Source: a virus
Length of the DNA stretch: 64,000 bases
Direction: 5' to 3' (one strand)
Virus record (IMG/VR): IMGVR_UViG_3300030109_003951
Span: 22,601 to 86,600 of that record
Part shown: positions 35,115-43,499 of the stretch, in pieces
How the letters are laid out: each line of letters opens with the position of its first letter
How positions within the stretch are numbered: the first letter of the stretch is position 1
Translations under genes and position numbers: made by a program
Notes under the pieces: model-generated
Told to the model about the DNA's origin: nothing
Database searches by the model: none
The model's input: the letters and a program-made list of their open reading frames with translations, nothing else

Positions 35115-35947
35115 ATAGTCCCCTCCTTCAATGGCGGGATTCCTTCCCACTTAACTTCATTCTTTTGATGGTCAACTGCTAAAACTTTGAATGTTTTACC
35201 AACACTTAATGTATTAGATTTAGATGAAAGTATTTCTGCTGAATATTCTACACTGTTTAATTTTTTAGTTTTAGTCATCCTAATTTCGTGGCTAAATCTA
35301 GCAGGAGTGCTTTTATGCCAATCTGCTTCTTTACCAACTGGATTAGGATTGTTTATTCCTTCATATACATCTTTCATGTGTGTAATGAAAAACACATCAC
35401 ATTCTAAAGCATCAACCTTGTCTAATAATAAATTATAATGTCTGTTTCTTTTACCGTACAAAATAGGTAGAAACTTAAAGTCTGTTTCTTTTTTACCTTT
35501 AGTTAAAGTATCAAAACATCTGACTAACCATTTATCTACACCATCAAATACAAATTTGTATTTATCACCGAAGTCACCATTCTTAACTCTACGAACAAAA
35601 GCCTCAGCCAACTTTTCACTTTGAGCAAAATTTGGCGAGCCATCTTCATTAAAGCAATGGGGGTCAAACACAATTATGTGGTCACTAGAATCCCAGTTGT
35701 TTCTCCACGTAGGTTCACAACCATTATCCCAATCTAATGCTATTACTTTCCAACCATCTTTAATTTCTTGTTCTGTCAAACAATCCAAGGCTACACCAGA
35801 CTTTCCAGACTTAGGCTCACCGTGAATTCCAACTCTCAGAAAAGACCTGTTTCTTTTATTCATAGCCTTTAATCTTCTATCTATTTCATCACATTGTTTT
35901 TTAAATTCTTCTTCAGAATTAGTTCCTAATTTAAACGCACTTTGCAT
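35111..35947 (-). CDS. RecA/RadA-like (Sak4-type) ATPase
   Basis: About 278 residues from the ATG at 35947, which has AGGAGA upstream; an upstream GTG at 36004 is possible. Walker A is GEPKSGKSG and Walker B is KFVFDGVDKW. The chain lacks the long N-terminal domain of host RadA and resembles short phage annealase-type or Sak4 ATPases. A role in recombination or replication restart is likely. Coupled to PCNA by an ATGA overlap. Confidence 0.7.
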   Translation of the reverse strand: MQSAFKLGTNSEEEFKKQCDEIDRRLKAMNKRNRSFLRVGIHGEPKSGKSGVALDCLTEQEIKDGWKVIALDWDNGCEPTWRNNWDSSDHIIVFDPHCFNEDGSPNFAQSEKLAEAFVRRVKNGDFGDKYKFVFDGVDKWLVRCFDTLTKGKKETDFKFLPILYGKRNRHYNLLLDKVDALECDVFFITHMKDVYEGINNPNPVGKEADWHKSTPARFSHEIRMTKTKKLNSVEYSAEILSSKSNTLSVGKTFKVLAVDHQKNEVKWEGIPPLKEGTI

Positions 35948-36007
35948 ATTTATTTCTCCTGTAATTTTTGTCGAAGGAAACAAGTTCATGGGGTCGTAAT
36001 CCACTAT

Positions 36008-36020
36008 TTCCGAAACGGAA
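36008..36020. repeat. 13-bp dyad upstream of RecA-like gene
   Basis: TTCCGAAACGGAA is a perfect inverted repeat with a 3-base centre. It lies in the only sizeable gap between the SSB-like and RecA-like genes, so an operator or a weak hairpin is possible. Confidence 0.3.
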
Positions 36021-36053
36021 GTGTTTTCTTGTTATTCACGGATAAACCTTCTA

Positions 36054-36085
36054 TCAAAGGGGTTGCGAGGGTGCCCCCCTTTTGA
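36054..36085 (-). terminator. G-C-rich hairpin between SSB and RecA-like genes
   Basis: TCAAAGGGG at 36054-36062 can pair with CCCCTTTTGA at 36076-36085 with one bulge. It lies directly after the SSB-like stop on the transcribed strand. There is no T tract on the downstream side, so it may be a processing or attenuation site rather than a strong terminator. Confidence 0.35.
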
Positions 36086-36092
36086 CTTTAAA

Positions 36093-37406
36093 TCACCACC
36101 AGTCATCATCAGTGCTTTCTACACTGACTACAATAGGTTCTCCCTTTCTTTCTTGTACTAATAATCCATAAACATTAATTGTTACTGGGTTGACAATAGT
36201 TTCACCTGTATCTTCATCAATAGTTTCTCTTTGTGATGTTCTACCAATAATTAAGATTTGACTGCCTACACCAAAGTCTAAATCAATGTGAGGCGGTAGC
36301 CAACAAACTGTGTCTTCATATTGATTAACATCATAATTATAATTGTCTAAAGATGCAAGCCAAATAGTTCTGTTACCAACTTTGTTTGGAGATGGTTGCA
36401 TATTTGTAACCATACCATCAGTGATAACCAATCTTTCAGCATAAGGTCTTGTTAAAGAATTATTATGATACATGTCTATATTCACTAAGTTTGTAGTCAT
36501 ACCACCCATACAATTTTGAATAAGTTCCATAACATTTGGAGTTACTGCAATTTTATCATCATGTTCATCTGGTAATTGGCTATTAATCATTAAAGAATCT
36601 AATGACCTAACTGTACCATAAACAACATTTCTTTCTTCATTCCAAACACCTGTAAAGTATAATGGTTCATACAACGGAACTTTTTCTGCAAATTCTGTTG
36701 CTACTAAACTACCACCTTTGTCTCTAAGTTGAACTGGCCAATATTTAGGGCTTTCATCATTTGGCCCTTGACCAATAAAGTGTGCTTTACGTGTATTGTC
36801 AGTTAATGGTAATGGTTTACAATATGATGGGTTTTTATCACCATTTTGGAATTTTTCTGTTAAATCAATTGGTGTAGCCCAACCAAGTTCAAATTCCCAA
36901 GATGCATCTTTAATTCTATTGAACCAATTCTCATCTAATGGTTTACCAGCAATCGTAGTGTTACGAACTGTTTCTTCACCATTTGCAATGTAACTGTTTT
37001 GATAACCTGCTTCTGTTTTAGTAGTAAGTGAAATACCATATGGTCTACTATTAACTTCTATACCATTACGATAAACACCTTCTAAATCATGCTCACAAGC
37101 AGCCTTAATCATATCTCTAGGATATTGCATGTTATTACGAACATCTTCCATACCTACAAATACACCAAAACCTCTTTTGATAAAAGAGCCACCTGTGTTT
37201 GAAACATTAACTGTGTTTCTTTGCATTGCCCTTCTACGCCCAGATACCCAATTTCTAAACAAGGCTCTTATTTGCAAAGAGTCTGTCTCTTTATTGAAAT
37301 TGTGTTTTTGCACTATCTCTTCTATTTTTTCTGTCACCGCACTAGCATCCATTTCAAACATTCGTGCTGTATTCTCTATCTCTTCTATATCGTTTTCCCA
37401 ATACAT
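36093..37406 (-). CDS. single-strand DNA-binding protein candidate (RPA/SSB-like)
   Basis: A 437-residue beta-rich protein. The N-terminal 50 residues are helical. The central region alternates strands as expected for OB folds (VPLYEPLYFTGVWNEERNVVYGTVRSL and DFGVGSQILIIGRTSQRE). The C terminus ends in an acidic aromatic tip, STDDDWW. Such tips are typical of viral and bacterial SSBs that recruit replication partners. Position between the clamp loader and the RecA-like ATPase supports the role. No zinc finger was seen. The family was assigned by features, not by a close match. Confidence 0.55.
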   Translation of the reverse strand: MYWENDIEEIENTARMFEMDASAVTEKIEEIVQKHNFNKETDSLQIRALFRNWVSGRRRAMQRNTVNVSNTGGSFIKRGFGVFVGMEDVRNNMQYPRDMIKAACEHDLEGVYRNGIEVNSRPYGISLTTKTEAGYQNSYIANGEETVRNTTIAGKPLDENWFNRIKDASWEFELGWATPIDLTEKFQNGDKNPSYCKPLPLTDNTRKAHFIGQGPNDESPKYWPVQLRDKGGSLVATEFAEKVPLYEPLYFTGVWNEERNVVYGTVRSLDSLMINSQLPDEHDDKIAVTPNVMELIQNCMGGMTTNLVNIDMYHNNSLTRPYAERLVITDGMVTNMQPSPNKVGNRTIWLASLDNYNYDVNQYEDTVCWLPPHIDLDFGVGSQILIIGRTSQRETIDEDTGETIVNPVTINVYGLLVQERKGEPIVVSVESTDDDWW

Positions 37407-37418
37407 ATTTTTTCCTCC

Positions 37419-38339
37419 TTATATTTTTATTGATGCTACTAACCAAGACAACAAAACTCTTGGTGTCATGTTAGTGCTTCTCCATTCTGCTTCACCTATG
37501 GCTCGCAAGAAAATGAATTTCTTATTGTAATCAATCTCATCTCTCATCACAACTTCATGTAAACCAGAGCAAATCTCTTGTAGAGATTGACCTTCTCTAT
37601 TCATGTCCGATAATAGTTCTAACGCATCAATCCTATTACCGTCAATTATCTTGTGTACTACTTCTGAATATCCTTTCAGACTTTGAACAACTTGAACCCC
37701 TAAAGGTCTACCAGAAATCAAAGCCGCTTGCAATTCAGTCAACACCCTACGGACATCCCCATTGTACGCACTTATAAAGTGGAACAAAACTTTTTCCTCA
37801 ATGTTTGGAATTTGCTCGTTTTTCAAACATCGCATAACTAAGTCAAAAATTCTCTGGTCAGTTAATCTTTGGAAAAAGTAGTTAGCACATCTTGATTGAA
37901 TCGGGTGAATAATTTTGTTTCTGTCATTACAGGTAATAATAAATCTAACATTGTTAGAGTATCTTTCCATGACTCTCTTCAATGCATTCTGAGCATCTGT
38001 TGTCATACCATCCATTTCATCTAAATGTATAATCTTAAAAGGAACATCACCAATCTTCATAGTTTGTGCAAACTCTCTTATTTGAGTTCTAACAACTTCT
38101 AACTTTCTATCGTCACTAGCGTTGATTTCTAAAAAGTTATCCATGTATTCCCCTAACAACTCTTTTCCTAACACCATCGCTGCTGCTGTTTTACCAACAC
38201 CTGCTGGCCCAAACAACAAAAGGTGTGGCATGTCTTTATGCTCAATCCACCCTTCGGCATCTAGTCTAAAACTATCTTGTCCTATGATGTCTCCTAATCT
38301 TTCTGGTCTGTATTTTTCTGCCCATAATTCACTTCTCAT
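37419..38339 (-). CDS. rfcS: clamp loader small subunit (RFC-S)
   Basis: A 306-residue AAA+ ATPase. LWAEKYRPERLGDIIGQ at the N terminus, Walker A GPAGVGKTA near residues 44-52, Walker B IIHLDEMDGMT, sensor 1 FIITCNDRNKI and the SRC arginine finger are all present. The C-terminal 100 residues form the collar domain. It loads PCNA at primer ends. The neighbouring gene encodes a second ATPase that could be the large-subunit partner. Their genes overlap by four bases. Confidence 0.92.
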   Translation of the reverse strand: MRSELWAEKYRPERLGDIIGQDSFRLDAEGWIEHKDMPHLLLFGPAGVGKTAAAMVLGKELLGEYMDNFLEINASDDRKLEVVRTQIREFAQTMKIGDVPFKIIHLDEMDGMTTDAQNALKRVMERYSNNVRFIITCNDRNKIIHPIQSRCANYFFQRLTDQRIFDLVMRCLKNEQIPNIEEKVLFHFISAYNGDVRRVLTELQAALISGRPLGVQVVQSLKGYSEVVHKIIDGNRIDALELLSDMNREGQSLQEICSGLHEVVMRDEIDYNKKFIFLRAIGEAEWRSTNMTPRVLLSWLVASIKI

Positions 38340-39172
38340 ATATAATCCTCCAATGTTTTCTTGCTTTTCTTTCGTATTTTCTTTCTAGTAATTGGCTTTT
38401 CACCAATCCCTAATAATCTATATTCTTGATTGTTTAATCTTTTTTGAGTGTAATATTTGAATTCCTCTGACCCTTTTACAATATCCATTAGTAAATGCCA
38501 TTCATTAGTTTTGAACCCTAGCCTTCTTAGTATTCTACGTCTTTCTTTATCTTGGGCAAACTTAGGGAATCTTAACATTCCCGCATGTCCACCATCAAAA
38601 GCATAAGCCAACATTTCATAAAAGTAAGGATATTTCCATCTCCGCTTAACTTTAGCATCCACAAATAATAATCTATTAAAGTGAACATGGTCAGATAATG
38701 CATTCATGAGAAACACATCTGGTGGTCGATTGCTCTTTAAGATTCTGGCAACTTCATCTCTATCACGATTTTTTAAGAACAACTTTACCATCTCGAAAAC
38801 ATCAACCTTTGGATTTAATGCTGGCACACTTCTAGGTGCAATATCTGCAAAAGGTAAATGCACCGTAGCACCAGCCAATTTTATTCTACATAATTTTTTG
38901 ATTGCTGCTGGTATTGATTTTTTATCAACAGAAGTTAAAACAACTTTGGCTTTTGCTTTACGCAAATGTTCAACTATCTCGTCTGTGTTGGCTTTATAGT
39001 GAACATCCTCAATTAACAATTGTAAATCTTTAGGCACTCCTCCCTCAAACTCATTAGCAAAAAATACCAACGGGTCATCTAACAAAGAAAGAGCCATTGT
39101 CGTTTTACCAGTAGATGGTTTACCAACCACAATAATTGGTTGTTCTTTTTTTGACATGCTGGCCCAACTCAT
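38336..39172 (-). CDS. P-loop ATPase, candidate clamp-loader large subunit with PIP box
   Basis: A 278-residue protein. Walker A is VVGKPSTGKTTMA near residue 17. No clear Walker B Asp-Glu pair or arginine finger is visible. The C-terminal half (LKSNRPPDVFLMNAL, KRRWKYPYFYEMLAYAF) resembles a collar domain. It ends in RKKSKKTLEDYI, like the PIP box that ends archaeal RFC-L. It overlaps the RFC-S gene and probably works with it. It is only about half the size of a typical RFC-L. Confidence 0.55.
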   Translation of the reverse strand: MSWASMSKKEQPIIVVGKPSTGKTTMALSLLDDPLVFFANEFEGGVPKDLQLLIEDVHYKANTDEIVEHLRKAKAKVVLTSVDKKSIPAAIKKLCRIKLAGATVHLPFADIAPRSVPALNPKVDVFEMVKLFLKNRDRDEVARILKSNRPPDVFLMNALSDHVHFNRLLFVDAKVKRRWKYPYFYEMLAYAFDGGHAGMLRFPKFAQDKERRRILRRLGFKTNEWHLLMDIVKGSEEFKYYTQKRLNNQEYRLLGIGEKPITRKKIRKKSKKTLEDYI

Positions 39173-39570
39173 TTATTTCCCTCCTTCAAGTCTATGATGT
39201 CCTGTATTCCATCTTGATTCAAATGTTCACCAAATTCTACTATTTCTAAAGCCTGTAAGAAATTGTCCCACTGACCTAAAGCATCTGGAATAACAGGAAT
39301 TAAATCACCTAACTTTAACAACGATTCAAGTTTTCTAACAGACAATATTGGTTGCTTTCTAGTTTTACTTTCATGTAATCTTAGATTACTTTCTATTTGA
39401 TATTGTAAAAATGTTCTTTGCAACGCCTCAATAAATTCAAGATTCTTCGCTCGAAAATGAACGGCTAACCTCACAGCAAAACCTACATCCCTACTTTCTT
39501 GACGTTGGACAGTGATTTCAGTTTTAGCCAATGATAATAATATCCCTTGTAATTGCTCTTTAGTAAACAT
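39169..39570 (-). CDS. LAGLIDADG-like DNA-binding protein, catalytic motif lost
   Basis: A 133-residue protein. After LQGILLSLAKTEIT, which matches the LAGLIDADG helix position without its acidic residue, come FAVRLAVHFRAKNLEFIEAL, then LSVRKLESLLKL. It closes with FLQALEIVEFGEHLNQDGIQDI. This order is typical of single-motif LAGLIDADG homing endonucleases. Loss of the catalytic Asp suggests it no longer cuts DNA. It overlaps the clamp-loader gene, so it is settled within the operon rather than inserted in a gene. Confidence 0.55.
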   Translation of the reverse strand: MFTKEQLQGILLSLAKTEITVQRQESRDVGFAVRLAVHFRAKNLEFIEALQRTFLQYQIESNLRLHESKTRKQPILSVRKLESLLKLGDLIPVIPDALGQWDNFLQALEIVEFGEHLNQDGIQDIIDLKEGNK

Positions 39571-39574
39571 AGTA

Positions 39575-41005
39575 TCATCTCACATAACTTATAACATCTT
39601 CAAGTGTGCTAATATCTGCAACTGGTTTATCATATCTTATTGCTACCATTCTAGGAAATCTTAGTGTCCAACCATATTCTGTTTTGGTGATTAAATCTGC
39701 ACACACAGATAATACAATTCTTGGTAAAAATTCATATGTACCATTATGGAATTTGATAACAGTTCTTTTTAATTTGTTAGTTATTAACTTGCGTTCTTCA
39801 TTACTAAACCCAACACCAACTGAACCTACATTGGCAAAACCACCTTCATCTTTAACAGAAATATCAAATGAAGTAAAGACAGATTGGTGTTTTCCTTTGC
39901 CATGTCTAGCAGAAGTAATCACAACATCCAAGTCTATCTTAGCAGGTTTGAATTTTAACCATGACCTTTTTGCAGGTTCGTATATTCCGTTAGCATCTTT
40001 TAACATGATTCCTTCAAAACCATCAGAAATCGCTTGAGCATAAAATAAATTTTTGTGCTTTTCAAATGAATTATAATCTGGGAAGTTCGTATATTTTATT
40101 GACCTGTATTCTTCTGGGACAATATCTTCTATAAATTTTAATCTCTCACGCAACGGTGTATTTTCAAAAAGATAATCAAACACTGCTAACTTCACAGGAC
40201 ATTTTTCTATAGCCTGTTTTATATCATTAGAATGTATTCTAGAATTTATATTTTTGAGAGGGGCTGGTTTACCTTTCTCTACTGGATAAATCTCACCGTC
40301 TAAAATATAATTACCGTTGTCCCAATTCTTTATTATGTCAACAACATCTGGAAACTTTTTAGTTATGTCTTTACCTATCCTATTGAATAATAATACGATG
40401 TCACCTTGCCTATGTATTTGTACTCTAACCCCATTATACTTGTATTCCATAATCAAGGGCCAAGTATCTGGTATTCCCTTGAGAGGTTTTGCTAACTGTG
40501 GTGGGACGGCAACACCCACTTGAAATTTTATTTTAAGTTCTCCAAACATTTTTCTCACAACACCATCATCTATTCCATTTCTAGGTTTTCGCAACCAGTA
40601 ACGAATAAACCATTTGATTTCATTATTCTTCATTTTATGAAAAGCCTCTTTAATTAAAACAAACGCATTAGATTCTGTTTTGCTACAATCTAATTCTAAA
40701 AGGTGTTTTATTTGTTTTACCGTATAATCTGATTCATTACTATTTTCAACATACCATTTTATGCCTTCACCAATATCACCATGTATTTTTATTTGTTGAG
40801 ATATATCATCTTCCAACACTTCATAAATTTTAGCAAGCCAAACAATTGCTTTTTTCTCTCCCATAAAATTAGCATCTAAATTAAGGCCGAGTATTTCTTT
40901 GGCCTCATTTGTCAAATTAGATGTTTTAACTATACCTTCTTTTTCATTGAGAGATTTTCTATTTTGAATTGCTTCGCACATTCTGGCGAAATCAGACCAG
41001 AGCAA
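39575..41005 (-). CDS. lig: ATP-dependent DNA ligase
   Basis: A 476-residue ligase. The N-terminal helical DNA-binding domain is shortened. Motif I is EYKYNGVRVQ with the nucleotide-accepting Lys189. The usual KxDG reads KYNG, with Asn in place of Asp. Motif III is VFDYLFEN, motif IV EGIMLKD and motif V SWLKFKP. The C-terminal OB domain runs to RFPRMVAIRYDKP. It would seal Okazaki fragments. TTG start at 41005 with AGGTGA five bases upstream. Overlapped by the small coiled-coil gene. Confidence 0.92.
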   Translation of the reverse strand: MLWSDFARMCEAIQNRKSLNEKEGIVKTSNLTNEAKEILGLNLDANFMGEKKAIVWLAKIYEVLEDDISQQIKIHGDIGEGIKWYVENSNESDYTVKQIKHLLELDCSKTESNAFVLIKEAFHKMKNNEIKWFIRYWLRKPRNGIDDGVVRKMFGELKIKFQVGVAVPPQLAKPLKGIPDTWPLIMEYKYNGVRVQIHRQGDIVLLFNRIGKDITKKFPDVVDIIKNWDNGNYILDGEIYPVEKGKPAPLKNINSRIHSNDIKQAIEKCPVKLAVFDYLFENTPLRERLKFIEDIVPEEYRSIKYTNFPDYNSFEKHKNLFYAQAISDGFEGIMLKDANGIYEPAKRSWLKFKPAKIDLDVVITSARHGKGKHQSVFTSFDISVKDEGGFANVGSVGVGFSNEERKLITNKLKRTVIKFHNGTYEFLPRIVLSVCADLITKTEYGWTLRFPRMVAIRYDKPVADISTLEDVISYVR

Positions 41006-41009
41006 AAAA

Positions 41010-41174
41010 TCACCTAAATTTAAATTCGGGTTCTCCTGTTAAATCACTAAGGACTTTCACCATAGCATCCAAATCATAATCATATTTTTTCTTTAACCAA
41101 TCAAACCTTTCTTCCAACTCTTGCACTCTTGATTCTAGTTCTTTCATTTTATCTATTTCTTCTTCATCTTCCAT
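41010..41174 (-). CDS. 54-residue coiled-coil protein
   Basis: A frame with AGGAGG before the ATG at 41174, ending after the ligase's ribosome binding site. It is Glu/Lys-rich with KELESRVQELEERFDWLKK, a clear coiled coil. The short overlap with its neighbour is like that of the other operon genes. Function unknown. Confidence 0.5.
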   Translation of the reverse strand: MEDEEEIDKMKELESRVQELEERFDWLKKKYDYDLDAMVKVLSDLTGEPEFKFR

Positions 41175-41176
41175 TT

Positions 41177-41377
41177 TTATTCCTCCTCTAATAAGTCTGG
41201 GAATAAAGTTATAAGTTGTTCTGCAACCATACTCATCCCTAAAAACACACCCACTTGAAATTCTTTTGTTCCCATATTAGTATCAGTGATTAAATCTTCA
41301 ACTTCACCATATAGAGTTTCTACTTGGTCCCTAAACTGTTGTATTCTTACTAATATTAATTTAATTCCTAAATCCAT
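41177..41377 (-). CDS. small helical protein
   Basis: About 66 residues from the ATG at 41377, placed six bases after a GGTG ribosome binding site. It is helical and acidic, with FQVGVFLGMSMVAEQLITLFPDLL near the C terminus. It overlaps the PC4-like gene by 17 bases. Family not recognised. Confidence 0.45.
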   Translation of the reverse strand: MDLGIKLILVRIQQFRDQVETLYGEVEDLITDTNMGTKEFQVGVFLGMSMVAEQLITLFPDLLEEE

Positions 41378-41585
41378 TTTCATCACCTTCTATTCTTTTC
41401 AGCACTCCCATCAATTGTTTAAACTCATCACGATTACATCTAAACCCTTTGAGTCCTGCTTTCATTTGTCCTGCCTTATCTCTATAAAACCAACGAACAT
41501 CAATTACTTCTATTTTTTGATATTCTCCTACACTAACTCTTATTTCGTTATCTGTATCTCTTGGTATTTCTCCTACTGTTTTCAT
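41361..41585 (-). CDS. PC4-like transcription coactivator / ssDNA-binding protein
   Basis: A 74-residue protein with ATGA overlap at its start. IRVSVGEYQKIEVIDVRWFYR, then LKGFRCNRDEF and an LMGVL helix, follow the PC4 fold. That is a four-strand sheet carrying the R-W/Y motif and a helix for dimerisation. PC4 proteins bind single-stranded DNA and modulate transcription. With the viral TFB in the same block it could help redirect RNA polymerase or support replication. Confidence 0.6.
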   Translation of the reverse strand: MKTVGEIPRDTDNEIRVSVGEYQKIEVIDVRWFYRDKAGQMKAGLKGFRCNRDEFKQLMGVLKRIEGDENGFRN

Positions 41586-41983
41586 ATTTCCATTCCTCCA
41601 CAAAATTTTGTCAACTCTTGATAATTCGTAAAATACTGTGGTGGTGCATATTCATCTATTCTGTTAGCAATCCAACAGGCACCTCCTATACTACTTATCT
41701 GAACTATCTCATATTGACCATCATTAATTTTAATTACTTCTTTTGTATTTATCTGTGGTGTCATTCCATACTTTTTAGTTATCTCTTGAGCAATCGTTTG
41801 TAAATTATCCACAACATACTTTACGATGTGCGCTCTTTGAATAGGAACTTTAGCATCTACAGTAATTGATAATTTACCAGACCATTCACAGGCTATACAT
41901 TTGTTACCATCACATATAGGACACTTTACTTCTGCTCCCACTGGTGCGGGAAACTTGACAGATATTACTTTCTTAGAATCCAT
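41582..41983 (-). CDS. zinc-binding protein next to GroEL
   Basis: A 133-residue protein from the ATG at 41983. CPICDGNKCIACEWSG gives a CxxC...CxxC zinc knuckle close to the N terminus. The remaining alpha/beta part (IVKYVVDNLQTIAQEITKKYG) has no recognised family. It overlaps the GroEL stop by 11 bases. Role unknown. Confidence 0.5.
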   Translation of the reverse strand: MDSKKVISVKFPAPVGAEVKCPICDGNKCIACEWSGKLSITVDAKVPIQRAHIVKYVVDNLQTIAQEITKKYGMTPQINTKEVIKINDGQYEIVQISSIGGACWIANRIDEYAPPQYFTNYQELTKFCGGMEI

Positions 41984-43499
41984 CTCGTTCCTTCTCCGCA
42001 ATAATTACTTCTGTTGATAATATTAAATTTGCAATAGATGCTGCTACTCTCAATGAATTCATAGTAACCAAAACTGGGTCAACAATACCATGTTGTAAAT
42101 CTAAAAAGTCTTTAATCATTCTTTTGTTTTTAGCATCATAACCATAACCGTCAACAATATTTCTTTCATACTGACCATTGATTTTTTGACCTGCATTTCT
42201 AGCAATAATTTTCATAGGGTCTGATAATGCTTTTTTCAATGCTTCACATTTGATGTCACACTCTATAGTAGCAAGATTCAACATAAATCCTCCACCAGCA
42301 ATGATACCATCCTGTAATGCTGCTCTACTTGCATTTAATGCATCATCTAATCTTTCTTTTCTTTCGGTGATTTCTGTTTCTGTCATACCACCTACTTTTA
42401 TTACGGCCACCCCACCAGTTAATCTACCAAGTCTTGTTCTGAGTTTGTCCTTTTCCCAATCCTCTTTTACTTGTTCTAACATAGCATTAAGGTCGCCTAT
42501 TCTCTTTTGATATATTTCTTCGTTTGGCGGTTTACCAATTAAAACAGTACTGTATCTATTTACTACTGCTCTATCTAAAGTCCCTAAATCATCCTTTTTG
42601 ATTTTTCTTAAATCCATATCTAATGTGGACAAGTATGGGTTAGCCCCACAAATAGCAGCCATGTCTCTTAATAGTTCAACTTGTGTCGGCCCCCAATCTG
42701 GCGCACGAACCACACAACAATCTATTCTTTTTTGGACTATGTTTAACAAGATATTAGATAACGCACTACCTTCCATTTCTTTACATATAACAAGAAGTGG
42801 TTGTGAATTAGCATCTGCTATTTTTAATGCTGGTAATATATCTTCAAACTTTTTAATTTCTTTATCCGTTAATAATACTAAAGGATTTTTTAAAATCGCT
42901 TCCCCTGTAGAATCATCATTAATCATAAGATGAGATAAATACCCTTTGTCTATTTCTAATCCTTCTGTCATATTATATGTTGTTTGGTTTGTATCTGATT
43001 TTTCAACAGTGATTACACCATCTTTACCTATTTGTTTGAACACGTCATGAATAAGTTGACCTAACTCAGAATCATTGTTAGCAGCAATAGTAGCCACATT
43101 AGTAACATCTTCTAAATTACAAACACTCTTTTTATTGTATAAGAACTCACATACCTTTTCAATATCCTTTTCTAATAATTCGGTAAAATCTGAAACACGA
43201 CTATAATCATAATTTTGAACAATAGAATTAGCCAACACTGTTGCAGTTGTCGTACCGTCACCAGATTTAGATTGAGCGTTTTCTGCTGCCCCTAAAATTA
43301 AATCAATACCCATTTGTTCATAAGGGTCTTCTGACCAAACCTTCCTTGCAATAGTAACACCATCATTAATCACAATAGTTCTCCCATTACGTTTTAGTGC
43401 AACGGTTCTTGCTGCTGGCCCTAGTGTCGGGGCAACTGCTGTGTGTACTTTGTGTAAACCAGTTTTGAAAACCTCTCTTGCTTCGTCACCAATCAACAT
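41973..43499 (-). CDS. groEL: group I chaperonin (GroEL/Hsp60)
   Basis: A 508-residue bacterial-type chaperonin. VAPTLGPAARTVAL and GDGTTTATVLA carry the ATP-binding and catalytic Asp. GRLTGGVAVIKVGGMTE and DGIIAGGGFMLNLA are group I signatures, and DPVLVTMNSLRVAASIANLIL marks the C-terminal equatorial part. It lacks the Gly-Gly-Met tail and is about 40 residues shorter than E. coli GroEL. The co-chaperonin is the gene upstream. A virus of an archaeon carrying a group I chaperonin points to gene capture from bacteria. It probably folds virion proteins. Overlaps GroES by seven bases. Confidence 0.93.
   Translation of the reverse strand: MLIGDEAREVFKTGLHKVHTAVAPTLGPAARTVALKRNGRTIVINDGVTIARKVWSEDPYEQMGIDLILGAAENAQSKSGDGTTTATVLANSIVQNYDYSRVSDFTELLEKDIEKVCEFLYNKKSVCNLEDVTNVATIAANNDSELGQLIHDVFKQIGKDGVITVEKSDTNQTTYNMTEGLEIDKGYLSHLMINDDSTGEAILKNPLVLLTDKEIKKFEDILPALKIADANSQPLLVICKEMEGSALSNILLNIVQKRIDCCVVRAPDWGPTQVELLRDMAAICGANPYLSTLDMDLRKIKKDDLGTLDRAVVNRYSTVLIGKPPNEEIYQKRIGDLNAMLEQVKEDWEKDKLRTRLGRLTGGVAVIKVGGMTETEITERKERLDDALNASRAALQDGIIAGGGFMLNLATIECDIKCEALKKALSDPMKIIARNAGQKINGQYERNIVDGYGYDAKNKRMIKDFLDLQHGIVDPVLVTMNSLRVAASIANLILSTEVIIAEKERDGF

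Noticed and set aside
38336-39172. Terminase-like packaging ATPase
   Set aside because: It is too small, lies among replication genes, overlaps RFC-S and ends in a PIP-like tail.
41973-43499. Thermosome (group II chaperonin)
   Set aside because: Motifs such as GGVAVIKVGGMTE and DGIIAGGG are group I, and a GroES gene lies next to it.
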